Shown in pieces: positions 6,053 to 13,883 of a stretch of 44,877 nucleotides of DNA. The stretch is taken from contig SLBA01000138.1 of the NCBI GenBank assembly GCA_007126575.1, positions 1 through 44,877 on the forward strand, read 5' to 3'. The notes beneath the pieces are model-generated. The model worked only from the letters and a program-made list of their open reading frames with translations. It searched no databases and was not told the DNA's origin. The position numbers and the translations under genes were made by a program. Origin of the DNA: Gemmatimonadota bacterium. Lineage in GTDB: Bacteria > Gemmatimonadota > Gemmatimonadetes > Longimicrobiales > Gaopeijiaceae. Position 1 is the stretch's first letter. Each line of letters starts with the position of its first letter.

Positions 6053-8371
6053 TCATGGGGTACAGTCCGTGACCGTCGTTTCGGTGACCGTCAGGTCGCG
6101 CTGCGACCATGCGTTCCCGTCGAACGCTCCCCGGGTGAAGGTGACGTCCGACGCGCTCGGACCCGCAAGGACAATTCCCTTGAGGGTGGAGTCGGTCATC
6201 GCCACACCGTCCCGGACCCACCAGGTCACGTTACACGCCTGCGCCCCGCCAGCCATGACCACGTCAAAGGAGCTGCCCGTGAGTGCACCGGTTCCGGTAG
6301 TGCCGATCTTGAAGAGCCAGGTGTCGGTTTCCCCTCCGTTCAGCGTAAGCAGCCCCGTGAGGGTCGCTGCGGAGTCGAAGCAGTAGACGCCGGGATCGAG
6401 GCTTTGACCCGCGAGGGTGCCGGTCAGCACCTCGTCACACGCGACCGGTTGCAGAGCCGCATACAGGTCGGAGAACTCGTCATATGCGGCAAGGGCCTCC
6501 GAAGTCGCTTCATGCAGGTCCCCCGTGAGGTCGCACGATGAATCGGTGAAGCTCCCCGAGGACGCTGCGAAGCCCACGTCTCCGGTGATGGCCCCTTCGG
6601 TACAACTCAGATCATTCAGGGTCAGCAGTCGGAAGTTCGCCGGCGCCGGCGGTGAGGCGTTCACTTCGACCGTCGCGGTCCCCGAAATGCTGCCGCTGGT
6701 CGCCGTGACCGTATGGTTGAAGGTTCCCGTCGTCGTCCCGGCGGTGAACACTCCGGTCGCGGAATCGATCTCACCCCCGCCATTCTCGACCGACCATACG
6801 GGTGTGATCGAAATCGGATTGCCACTCCCATCCTCGGCGGTCGCGGTGAACTGCTGGGTGTTTCCTACTTCAACCGTGGCCGGGTCCGGCGAGACGGTGA
6901 TCACCGCAGCCGAACCACTGGTCACGGTGACGGTCGCGGAGCCGAATACACCACCGCTCGTGGCCCTGACGGTGTTGGTGAAGGTCCCGGTCGTGGCTCC
7001 GGCGGTGAACACCCCGGTCGAGGCGTTGATCGTGCCGCCGCCATCCTCGACCGACCACACGGGCGTGATAGAAACCGAATTTCCATTCGCATCCACGGCC
7101 GCGGCAGTGAACTGCTGTGTCCCGTTGCTACCCACCGTGGCCGGATTCGGGGTGACGGTGATGACCGCAGCCGAGCCGCCCGTCACATTGACGGTCGCGG
7201 AGCCGGACACGCCACCACTCGTGGCCCTGACCGTGTTGGTGAAGCTGCCCGTCGTGGTTCCGGCGGTGAACATTCCACTCGAGGCGTTGATCGTGCCGCC
7301 GCCATTCTCGACCGACCACGCGGGGCTGATCGAAGCGGGATTGCCAGCCGCGTCGACGGCCGTGGCGGTGAACTGCTGCGTTCCGTTGGTGCCGATCGTC
7401 GCCGGGTTCGGGGTCACCGCGATGGCGACGGCCGGACCGGCCATTACCGTGACGGTTGCAGATCCAGAGAGACTACCGCTCGTGGCCCGAACCGTGTTGT
7501 TGAAGGTGCCCAGACTGGTTCCGCCGGTGAACACCCCGGTCGAGGCGTTGATCGTGCCACCGCCGCTCACCACGGACCAGGTGGCCGTGACCGGAACGAC
7601 GTTCCCCGACGCATCCACGGCTGTGGCCGTGAACTGCTGAGTCCCGTTGATGGGCATGAAGTGCGGGTTCGGGGAAACCGTCAGGGTGGCGGCCGGGCCG
7701 GGCACGACCGTGACCGTCGCGAATCCCGAAAGGCTGCCGCTCGACGCCTGCACGGTGTTGGTGAAGGTGCCTGCCGTCGTCCCGGCGGTGAACGCCCCCG
7801 ATCCGGAGTTGATCTGTCCTCCACCGTTCACGATGGCCCATGTGGGCGTGACGGGAACGGGATTGCCTCCCGCATCCACGGCTGTGGCGGTGAATTGCCG
7901 GGTGACGCCGATCCCCAGGGTGTCCGGGTTCGGGGTGACCACGATCGCGGCGGCCGGCCCGGCGATGATGGTGAACGAGGCGAAGGCCTCCCTGCCCCCA
8001 TGGCTCACCCGGACCGTGTTCGTATAGGTGCCGAGCTCGGTTCCCGCCCGGAAGAATCCTGCATCGTCGACCGTGCCTCCACCGTTCACCATCTCCCAGA
8101 GGGCGGAAGAGGTTGCACCGGGTCCACTGATGATGATCTCTCTTCCATCAGCGTCGAAGGCCCGAGCGGTGAGCTGCTGGGTGCCATGGATCGCCATGGT
8201 GGTCTGGTTGGGGGTCAGGGTGAGGCTGGCGATCGCACCGGGACCAACGGGCGAATGCACATCACAGGCTACGGATGTCAGGGTCACAAGTGCCGCCGCG
8301 ACGATCCACCGGATGGCCGGGAAAGGGGGACGCAGCGCTCGTCGCGTGCGTTTCATCGTTGGGATCTTCAC
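6053..8371 (-). CDS. Ig-repeat lipoprotein with C-terminal ice-binding-type (DUF3494) domain
   Basis: 772 aa. Start is GTG at 8371, with AGGAG seven bases upstream. The signal segment ends in a lipobox LTSVAC with C36, so the protein is probably lipid-anchored. Six Ig-like beta-sandwich repeats fill residues about 47-572. Each contains a V-T-P-N-P strand, GTQQFTATAVDAxGN, W-S-V-x-N-G-G-G and FTAGTTxGTFTNTVRATSG; repeats 2 to 6 are exactly 87 residues apart. Residues about 578-770 match the ice-binding-like DUF3494 fold: NFRLLTLNDLSC, GAITGDVG, GDLHEATSEALAAY, LDPGVYCFDSAATLTG, TWLFKIGTTGTGALTG, NVTWWVRDGVAM, FKGI-like LKGIVLAG. The repeats would hold the end domain away from the cell. It may be an adhesin that binds ice or another crystalline or polymer surface; ice binding itself is not shown. 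Confidence 0.85.
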   Translation of the reverse strand: MKIPTMKRTRRALRPPFPAIRWIVAAALVTLTSVACDVHSPVGPGAIASLTLTPNQTTMAIHGTQQLTARAFDADGREIIISGPGATSSALWEMVNGGGTVDDAGFFRAGTELGTYTNTVRVSHGGREAFASFTIIAGPAAAIVVTPNPDTLGIGVTRQFTATAVDAGGNPVPVTPTWAIVNGGGQINSGSGAFTAGTTAGTFTNTVQASSGSLSGFATVTVVPGPAATLTVSPNPHFMPINGTQQFTATAVDASGNVVPVTATWSVVSGGGTINASTGVFTGGTSLGTFNNTVRATSGSLSGSATVTVMAGPAVAIAVTPNPATIGTNGTQQFTATAVDAAGNPASISPAWSVENGGGTINASSGMFTAGTTTGSFTNTVRATSGGVSGSATVNVTGGSAAVITVTPNPATVGSNGTQQFTAAAVDANGNSVSITPVWSVEDGGGTINASTGVFTAGATTGTFTNTVRATSGGVFGSATVTVTSGSAAVITVSPDPATVEVGNTQQFTATAEDGSGNPISITPVWSVENGGGEIDSATGVFTAGTTTGTFNHTVTATSGSISGTATVEVNASPPAPANFRLLTLNDLSCTEGAITGDVGFAASSGSFTDSSCDLTGDLHEATSEALAAYDEFSDLYAALQPVACDEVLTGTLAGQSLDPGVYCFDSAATLTGLLTLNGGETDTWLFKIGTTGTGALTGSSFDVVMAGGAQACNVTWWVRDGVAMTDSTLKGIVLAGPSASDVTFTRGAFDGNAWSQRDLTVTETTVTDCTP
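6656..8233 (-). repeat. Six tandem Ig-domain repeats, 261-bp period
   Basis: The conserved VTPNP/VSPNP strand recurs at residues 53, 146, 233, 320, 407 and 494. The last five intervals are constant at 87 codons apart from the first at 93, and long stretches are nearly identical at DNA level. Repeat 1 is the most diverged, which suggests stepwise internal duplication of the later units. Confidence 0.85.
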
Positions 8372-8709
8372 GTGGATTCTCCTGAATCATTGGGTATCGT
8401 ACATCGGTCTCGATGACAGCTGAGGGGCCGGACCACGACGTATGGGTCAGCCACTTCTCTAGATCATGAAGTTCGCGGAAGCGGTGCCGTCTCTCTATCC
8501 GCTCATTGAGGTATAAGGGGGCGGTATGCCGGAGGCGCCGTGAGGCACCCGAATGGGCTACTTCGTTTTGGGGGGGAGTCGAAAACGATCGACCGATAAA
8601 AGCTTTCGACAACCGTCGAAACTGGGGAAAGGGAGGCCCGGGAACTCCCGACGGAGTGAGGACAACCGCTCGCCGGAGGTTTTTGGAGGGGTTCGAGGCT
8701 CTCCGGCGC
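8372..8709. other. Intergenic stretch (338 bases) with one small hairpin
   Basis: No convincing gene is seen on either strand. It contains the leader of the Ig-repeat lipoprotein, with its ribosome site at 8379-8383. A perfect hairpin TTTCGAC/GTCGAAA lies at 8604-8621, followed on the minus strand by GCTTTTA; it could weakly terminate the transcript from the gene ending at 8710. No riboswitch consensus was recognised. Confidence 0.5.
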
Positions 8710-9057
8710 TCAGGGGTCTGCCGGTTCGGCCCCGTCTCGGATCGGCATCGGAACGGAGATCTGGAACCTGATCCCCAGCGCCCTCAGACTGGCCTCGAGG
8801 CGTTGGTTCGACTCGAGGCTCGCCTCGGGGCTGGAGGTTACGACCATGACGTGGGTCACCTGTGGCTCCGCAACCAGGCGGGTCGTCCAGTTCCGGCCTT
8901 CCTCGTCGGCTTCTCTGCTCTCCCGAGCCAGGAGATCGCGGATCGCAGCCATGCGATGCTCCGGGTGTGGCGGGGTCATCTCGTAGCCATAGAGCCAGAG
9001 GGCACTCCCACCGAATGGCGCTGCGGTTCGGGCATCGGCTTTCCGGTCCTTCATCAT
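8710..9057 (-). CDS. Conserved-looking protein of unknown function
   Basis: 115 aa, soluble, no signal peptide. The clearest segments are ALWLYGYEMTPPHPEHRMAAI, a charged helix RDLLARESREADEEGRNW, a VTHVMVVTSSPEASLESNQRLEASL stretch and the strand GIRFQISVPM. An alpha/beta fold like a small sensor or receiver-type domain is possible, but I recognise no family. The start is placed at the ATG pair 9057/9054, where GGGAG lies four to seven bases upstream; the frame stays open to 9216, but that extension is low-complexity. It precedes the orphan response regulator's stop by about 190 bases on the same strand, so the two could be functionally linked. Confidence 0.55.
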   Translation of the reverse strand: MMKDRKADARTAAPFGGSALWLYGYEMTPPHPEHRMAAIRDLLARESREADEEGRNWTTRLVAEPQVTHVMVVTSSPEASLESNQRLEASLRALGIRFQISVPMPIRDGAEPADP

Positions 9058-9249
9058 GGCGCTCCCAGGCGGGCTCGAAGATTCACATGCTGGCGGGTCC
9101 TGCTTCGTGGCTCTCGGGTCTCCGCGACGGGGACCGGCTCTCATGTTGGGTACGGGAGCACTCGCACAGGCATGCACGGACTCTAGTGGAACCCCCGGGG
9201 GGTAGCCATCCCACAAATGGGTGGGGGGACCGGCAGGAGAGGGGTAGCC

Positions 9250-9900
9250 CTACTCGGTTTCTTCCTCGGCACCCTTGTGAAGGTACGCGGCGATCTGCAG
9301 GCGGCTGTGGAGCGCCAGTTTGTCCATCACGTTGCGGACGTGGCTCTTCACCGTATTCGGAGAGATCTCGAGGGATTTCGCGATGGCCTTGTTGCTCATC
9401 CCTTCGCCGATCAGGCCGACCACCTTGCGTTCCCGGGGGGTCAGATCGGTGGCCTCGCCGACCTCGTCCGCACCTCGCAGGACCGCTTCCTGCACGATCT
9501 GGGAGAACAGGGTCGAGGCCATCTCGGGAGGGAGAATGGTCCGTCCACCGGCCACCGACCGGATCGTGGCGAGGAGGTCTTCAAGGGTGGCGTCCTTCAG
9601 GACGAAGCCGGCGACGCCCGCGGTAACGAACTCGACCAGCTCCTCATGGACCGGGAGCAGGTCCATCACGATCACCTGGGTTTCCGGGAGCCCGTCTCGA
9701 ACCCGCTCGGCCAGTTCCAGGCTGTCCACACCTTCCAGGCCGGCGTCCAGAAGGAGGACCCGGGGGGCTGCTTCCCTCAGGGCGTCGATACTTCCACTCG
9801 CGGCAGAGTAGGTGACCTGGAACCCCGCCTGCTCGTTCAGCTTGAGGGTGAGCCCCTCACGCACGAGGCGGTTGTCCTCGATAATTGCGATCTGGATCAT
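9250..9900 (-). CDS. LuxR-type response regulator (orphan)
   Basis: 216 aa. Receiver domain 1-120: acidic pair E8-D9 in IIEDNRLVREGL, phospho-acceptor D52 in VLLLDAGLEG, and the conserved lysine in GFVLKDA. The usual Thr/Ser switch after the fourth strand is replaced by Asp in QVIVMDLLP, so signalling may be atypical. Residues about 150-210 are a LuxR/GerE helix-turn-helix: LTPRERKVVGLIGEGMSNKAIA, then ISPNTVKSHVRNVMDKL. It would bind DNA and control transcription in reply to a histidine kinase, but no kinase gene is in the window. Start ATG at 9900 has GGGAG six bases upstream. Confidence 0.88.
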   Translation of the reverse strand: MIQIAIIEDNRLVREGLTLKLNEQAGFQVTYSAASGSIDALREAAPRVLLLDAGLEGVDSLELAERVRDGLPETQVIVMDLLPVHEELVEFVTAGVAGFVLKDATLEDLLATIRSVAGGRTILPPEMASTLFSQIVQEAVLRGADEVGEATDLTPRERKVVGLIGEGMSNKAIAKSLEISPNTVKSHVRNVMDKLALHSRLQIAAYLHKGAEEETE

Positions 9901-10249
9901 CCGGCGCTCCCGGGAAGACGGTGGCGAATGTCGGGTTCGCGGCTCCACCACGCAGAGTGCACGGATGGTGACGACATTCCCTCGCTACCGTTCACGAAAG
10001 GTACAGGGATACCGGTGAGACTCAAACGCAGCACGAAGCGCCGAGGCCACCATTTCTGGAGCGTGTCCCCCGGAGATGGCGGGCCGGTGGCGTCGGAGCC
10101 GCAGGTATAGGCGAGGCCGGTGGGGCGGTTGCGAGTCGATCGTTTCCGACCTCCGGCACCGTGCCGACCGAACCCGCCCGGGCCGCTCCGCGAGCCGCCG
10201 CGACCGAACGGGGTTCGGCCCCGTTCCGTCGTCGTGAAGGAGGTGTCCG
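9901..10249. other. Divergent intergenic region (349 bases)
   Basis: This lies between the response regulator (minus) and a lipoprotein (plus) and should carry promoters for both. I see no clear -35/-10 pair. The only clear structure is a hairpin GAACGGGG/CCCCGTTC at 10206-10226 with loop TTCGG, about ten bases before the lipoprotein ribosome site AAGGAGG. It could affect translation or mRNA stability. No gene is supported here. Confidence 0.45.
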
Positions 10250-10978
10250 ATGGTGCCAGCGATCTTCCGCGTGAGTTCACTTCTCATGATCACCTGCGCC
10301 CTGACGCTGGTGGCCTGCGGGGAGCCGGCAGACGAGCCATTCGAGCAGAGGGCCGAGCCGGATCCGGCAGCCGCCGAGTCGGAACCCGGCGTGGCCACCC
10401 CCGATCCGGCCGACGACGAGGAGCCCATCCCGAGCGCCTTTCTGGCCGACGCACTCCACGACGTCGACCTGCCTCCTCCGGGTCAGTTCAGGCTGCAGGT
10501 GGCCGGCGAGCTGTTCGAGGGCCGTCTGGACGAGCCCTGCGGCTGGAGCATGCGTCAGAGCGAGGGTGCGAACCAGGACCGTTTCACGGCCGCCAGCGGG
10601 CAATGGACCACCGAGGATGGTCGGCGCATGACCTTCGACCTGCGCCGGTTCGTGATGTACGACGAGTTCTTCTGGAACCGGAGCCATGGCCACGAGGTCG
10701 ACCAGGTCACTCTGAGAGTTCGGGCGGACGAGGGGGGTAGTCTGCAACAGATCGAGGAGACCGCCTGGTCGCGCATGCACCTCCTTCGACCCGCTGCCGG
10801 TGACGAGGTCTCCAATCGCATGGGCGCGGGAGACATGCCGGCGATCCGGGTGGCCGAAGATGGGCTGCGGGCCACGGCGGCAGGAGAGCTCCAGGCATCG
10901 GACTGGGAGGAGCCGGATGCCTACGGCGAACCCCTGACTGGCGAGTTTTCCCTGGCGGTCCACTGCTCTGCGGATTGA
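10250..10978 (+). CDS. Lipoprotein of unknown function
   Basis: 242 aa. The signal segment SSLLMITCALTLVAC ends in a lipobox (LVAC), so the mature protein is probably lipid-anchored. It is followed by an acidic, Pro-rich linker of about 40 residues (EPADEPFEQRAEPDPAAAE). The folded part, residues about 75-240, has the strands QFRLQVAGELFEGRL and GDGRRMTF-like DGRRMTFDLRRFVMY, and ends EFSLAVHC. Two cysteines (in EPCGW and the final HCSAD) may form a disulphide. No family was recognised. Start ATG 10250 has a strong AAGGAGG six bases upstream. It converges with the YceI gene, 27 bases apart. Confidence 0.7.
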   Translation: MVPAIFRVSSLLMITCALTLVACGEPADEPFEQRAEPDPAAAESEPGVATPDPADDEEPIPSAFLADALHDVDLPPPGQFRLQVAGELFEGRLDEPCGWSMRQSEGANQDRFTAASGQWTTEDGRRMTFDLRRFVMYDEFFWNRSHGHEVDQVTLRVRADEGGSLQQIEETAWSRMHLLRPAAGDEVSNRMGAGDMPAIRVAEDGLRATAAGELQASDWEEPDAYGEPLTGEFSLAVHCSAD

Positions 10979-11005
10979 CCTCGAGGCCCGTTCGCACCCT
11001 TCGGC

Positions 11006-11755
11006 TCAGTCTCGCCGCTCGACCACAAGGTCCAGGTAGAAGTGGAATTCGTCGCGGTTCTGCACAGCACCGAGAAAGGCGCGATAGGGCTCGATTCCGA
11101 AGTCCGTGAAGCGGGTGTCTCCCATCGCCTCGATCCGGATGCGGTCGTCACCCGAGTCTTCGATCCGAGCCGAAAACTCCACCGTCACGGTCTCGTCCCG
11201 GAGCTCCACTTCGACCTCGATCCGAAAGGGGTGGTCGCCTGATCCCGTATCCTCGATACGGCCCGTCCGGAGTCGGATGCGGGGGTACTCCTCGGCTCCG
11301 AGCTGGCCCGAATCGAGCATCTCCTCACGTACGTCCTCGCGCTGACTCTCACTGATTTCCTGAAAGGGCTCGTCGAGAATCGTCAGTTCCACGAGTCTGT
11401 CCTGCACCCGAGTGCGAGCGTCGGGGTCGTCGATAACGAGATCCACGACGTCGAGTTCGAGCTCGAAGTGCGCCTCGGTCGGGTGATCCCGGTCGAAGGT
11501 GAGTCGCGTCTCGAACCGCTCGGCGTGGACCAGGTGATCGTGAGCGAGCCGGGCGGCCGGCCCCGCGCGCCGCGTGACGACCGCCACGAGGCTCTCGTCC
11601 TGCACCACCTGGAAGGTCGTGTCCCACACGGTGTGCCCCGAGGCCCGGACGGCGTCAGCCCCGTCGTCGATGCCTCCCTCGATCAGTCCCGCCCCCGCGA
11701 CCAGAACCAGCAGGGTGAAAGTGACCCGAGCCGTTCGTGAAGCCCAGTGGCGCAT
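11006..11755 (-). CDS. YceI-family periplasmic protein
   Basis: 249 aa with an N-terminal signal segment (TARVTFTLLVLVAGAGLIEG). The body follows the YceI lipocalin-like pattern: opening strands VWDTTFQVVQDESLVAVVTR, a HDHLVHAERFETRLTFD strand, DVVDLVIDDPDARTRV, the helical LDEPFQEISESQREDV segment, YPRIRLRTGRIE, and the closing RFTDFGIEPYRAFLGAVQNRDEFHFYLDLV. YceI proteins bind isoprenoid or lipid-like molecules in the periplasm. The start ATG 11755 has AAAGGAG six bases upstream and lies inside the end of the preceding hydrolase frame, a 101-base overlap. Confidence 0.85.
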   Translation of the reverse strand: MRHWASRTARVTFTLLVLVAGAGLIEGGIDDGADAVRASGHTVWDTTFQVVQDESLVAVVTRRAGPAARLAHDHLVHAERFETRLTFDRDHPTEAHFELELDVVDLVIDDPDARTRVQDRLVELTILDEPFQEISESQREDVREEMLDSGQLGAEEYPRIRLRTGRIEDTGSGDHPFRIEVEVELRDETVTVEFSARIEDSGDDRIRIEAMGDTRFTDFGIEPYRAFLGAVQNRDEFHFYLDLVVERRD

Positions 11756-12674
11756 GGTCGTCTCCTTTCGGCGGGATCGATTCAATTGAATCGTACCCCG
11801 TTCGGGCTCGATGCGAAAGCGAGGAGTCCTCGGTCCCCACCCGAAACCGGCCGTCCGAGGTCGCGGTGATCGACACCGTTCCGTCCCGATCGGTGCGCAC
11901 AATGGTGGCTCCGACCCCACGGTAGAGGGCCAGGGCCTCGTCGTGCGGGTGTCCGAACTGGTTCCCGGCTCCGACACCGATCACGACCGTCCGGGGGGCG
12001 AGGCGGCCGATCGCACCGGCCGTGTCTCCATTTCGCGAGCCGTGGTGGCTGGCCTTGTGCACCTCGACCGGTCCTTCGGGAACGTGACCCTCGTCTAGCC
12101 ACCACGCCCATTGACGTCCCTCGGCGTCGCCTCCCAGGGTCATGCGAAACGCGCCGAACCGGACCACGATCCCGACCGAGTTGTCGTTCAGGCCCCACGA
12201 CGCCACTCCCGGGGGAGGGAGGACGTCGAGGGCGACCGACCCAAGGGTGAGAGTCCGGGCCTCGGGCTCGAGCAGGCGGCTCCCCGCCTCGTGCACCGCC
12301 ACCAGGTACCGCTCGTAGGTCTGCGTGGTGTGGGGGAGGCCGTTGTCCAGGACCGAAGGGGGCCGGTAGGCCTCGATCACCGCGGCGAGCCCCCCGATGT
12401 GGTCGGCGTGCGGGTGCGAGGCCACCACCAGGTCGAGCGACTCCACCCCGAGTTCGCGCAGGTGGTCCAGGGCCGCGGTCCGTGAGGGGCCGCCGTCGTA
12501 CAGGACGGTACGCCCCTCGGGGGTGCGGATCAGGATCGCGTCCCCCTGGCCGACATCCAGGACGTGGATCTCGAGTTCGCCGGCCGGCTCGATGGGGCGG
12601 TCGGCCGGGATGGGGGCCGGGGGCGCGGCGCACGCACCCAGCACGAGCGCCAGAAGGCAGACCAGCCTGCCCAT
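11655..12674 (-). CDS. ComEC/Rec2-like metallo-beta-lactamase-fold lipoprotein
   Basis: 339 aa. Lipobox LGAC with C15. The domain starts ELEIHVLDVGQGDAILIRTPEG, the hallmark of the ComEC-type hydrolase, and has the metal motif SHPHADHIGG (H87, H89, D91, H92), LTLGGDAE and KASHHGSRNGD, then TVVIGVGAGNQFGHPH. It should be a secreted, membrane-anchored hydrolase, perhaps a nuclease or phosphodiesterase; unlike ComEC it has no channel domain. Family members usually end near residue 280. Here the frame runs on for about 60 more residues of low-complexity sequence into the YceI gene, so the tail may be a stop-loss extension. The ATG at 12674 lacks a ribosome site; a TTG at 12689 overlapping the DUF3006 stop is an alternative. 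Confidence 0.85.
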   Translation of the reverse strand: MGRLVCLLALVLGACAAPPAPIPADRPIEPAGELEIHVLDVGQGDAILIRTPEGRTVLYDGGPSRTAALDHLRELGVESLDLVVASHPHADHIGGLAAVIEAYRPPSVLDNGLPHTTQTYERYLVAVHEAGSRLLEPEARTLTLGSVALDVLPPPGVASWGLNDNSVGIVVRFGAFRMTLGGDAEGRQWAWWLDEGHVPEGPVEVHKASHHGSRNGDTAGAIGRLAPRTVVIGVGAGNQFGHPHDEALALYRGVGATIVRTDRDGTVSITATSDGRFRVGTEDSSLSHRARTGYDSIESIPPKGDDHAPLGFTNGSGHFHPAGSGRGGGTDRGRHRRRG

Positions 12675-12685
12675 GTGAAGAACGC

Positions 12686-12964
12686 TCAAAGGTCGAGATC
12701 CCCCGCCGGCCCACGCGGGATCGAATCCCTCAGCTCCCGCATCCGCTCCAGCCGCGCCCTCGTAGCGTCGGCATCGAGCCGGAAGCGGATCCCGCCATCG
12801 GGGCCGGACTCGGCTCTCAGGACATCGCCCTCGGAGGCCTCCCCGGGGAGCCATTCGGCCGGAACCACCAGCTCGCGCTCCCCGGCGCCGACCAGGACCG
12901 CGAAGGCCCCGTCCTCGATCCGGTCGAGGATCAGCGTTCGGTCACTCGGGATCGGGTCGGTCAT
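12686..12964 (-). CDS. DUF3006-like protein
   Basis: 92 aa, small soluble all-beta protein: RTLILDRIEDGAFAVLVGAGERELVVPAEWLPGEASEGDVLRAE, then a charged tail with RARLERMRELRD. The D-R-I-E-x-x-x-A-V-L opening, the PxxWLP-like segment and the G-D-V-L turn are the DUF3006 pattern. Known: DUF3006 genes are frequently found next to ComEC-like metallo-hydrolases, as here (12-base gap). Its biochemical role is not known to me. The start at 12964 is chosen because GGGAG lies nine bases upstream and the family pattern begins there. Confidence 0.8.
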   Translation of the reverse strand: MTDPIPSDRTLILDRIEDGAFAVLVGAGERELVVPAEWLPGEASEGDVLRAESGPDGGIRFRLDADATRARLERMRELRDSIPRGPAGDLDL

Positions 12965-13028
12965 CGCGCGTCGCTCCCAATGTGGATCCCAGCCTCGCCC
13001 CGGTCGCACAGGAGCATCCGGGCGGACG

Positions 13029-13883
13029 TCATGGGGTTTCGATGCCGTCGAAGAAGTCGAATATGGCCTGCACGTGCCGCGGGGTCCGCGAGATGATGGC
13101 CGTATGGTCGCCACCCTCGACCTCGATGTAGCGGACGTTCATGTCCAGCTCCGCCATGGCCTCTGCCCAGGCCCGGGCGATGGTCACCGGGACCAGGTCG
13201 TCGTCGGTCCCCTGGAGGAGGATGACGGAGAGGTGGCGGATCGCCCTGGCCCCCTCGGTCGGGTCGGAATAGATCGCCGGCGCCACCGGCGCGAGCCCGG
13301 CCCAGATGTCGGGGTAGGTCATGGCCAGGTGCAGGGTGCCTCCCCCACCCATGGAGTGGCCCATCAGGAAGATCCGGTCGCGATCGACGGGAAATCCCTC
13401 GAGGGTCCGCTCCAGGACATTCATCACGTCGAGTTCGCTGAGTTCCCCAAGATTCTCGGGGTCTTCCGGGCGTGCCCCCAGTCGGGCCTCGCGACCCGGC
13501 CTCACGCTGCCATACCATCCCCGTCGGTTGTATCCCATGGGGGCGACTACGAGGTAGCCCCGCGCCTCCGCCTCTTCCAGGATGCCCTCGTATCGCATGA
13601 CCTGCCCCGGGGTGGAGCCCAGTCCGTGCAGGAGTACGACGAGGGGCAGCTCGGAGTCGCCGTCATGGGCTCCGGGCACGAAGAGAGCATACTCCATCTC
13701 CTCGCCGGTGGGCTCGAAGTGGTAACTCCGGGTCTCGAGCTGTCCCACGACCGAGACCTGCGCGTGCAGGTGTCCTCCCGGTGCGTCACCCGGGTGGGGC
13801 CAGAGGACGAGAAGGAGCGCCAGGCACCCGGCCCGAGCGAGGGGGGACCGGAGTCGGGAATGTCTCATGCAGTGCCCGATCAT
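13029..13883 (-). CDS. Secreted alpha/beta-hydrolase (esterase/peptidase type)
   Basis: 284 aa. N-terminal signal segment (ARAGCLALLLVLWP). The fold of a feruloyl-esterase/PHB-depolymerase-like hydrolase is clear: ELPLVVLLHGLGSTP (oxyanion strand), YLVVAPMGYNRRGWYG, nucleophile S177 in FLMGHSMGGGGTLHLA, acid in LLQGTDDDLVP and base histidine in VEGGDHTAI. It probably cleaves an ester or short peptide in the periplasm or outside the cell. The start overlaps the upstream amidohydrolase stop by ATGA (13880-13883), so the two are co-translated. An internal ATG at 13868 is also possible. Confidence 0.85.
   Translation of the reverse strand: MIGHCMRHSRLRSPLARAGCLALLLVLWPHPGDAPGGHLHAQVSVVGQLETRSYHFEPTGEEMEYALFVPGAHDGDSELPLVVLLHGLGSTPGQVMRYEGILEEAEARGYLVVAPMGYNRRGWYGSVRPGREARLGARPEDPENLGELSELDVMNVLERTLEGFPVDRDRIFLMGHSMGGGGTLHLAMTYPDIWAGLAPVAPAIYSDPTEGARAIRHLSVILLQGTDDDLVPVTIARAWAEAMAELDMNVRYIEVEGGDHTAIISRTPRHVQAIFDFFDGIETP

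Noticed and set aside
6656-8233. Regular repeats considered as a CRISPR array or satellite
   Set aside because: The 261-bp units translate into Ig domains in a continuous frame; there are no short repeats with unique spacers.
6713-8416. A 567-codon plus-strand frame opposite the Ig repeats
   Set aside because: It repeats with the same 261-base period as the Ig gene and encodes only Arg/Gly-rich sequence, so it is a shadow of the repeats.
8604-8621. Hairpin TTTCGAC/GTCGAAA as a definite terminator or riboswitch
   Set aside because: Stem of only 7 bp with a poor T-run and no match to a riboswitch core that I know. It is mentioned only as a weak signal.
9901-10249. Possible small gene in the divergent gap after the response regulator
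   Set aside because: Frames on both strands lack a ribosome site and any domain pattern; it reads better as a promoter region.
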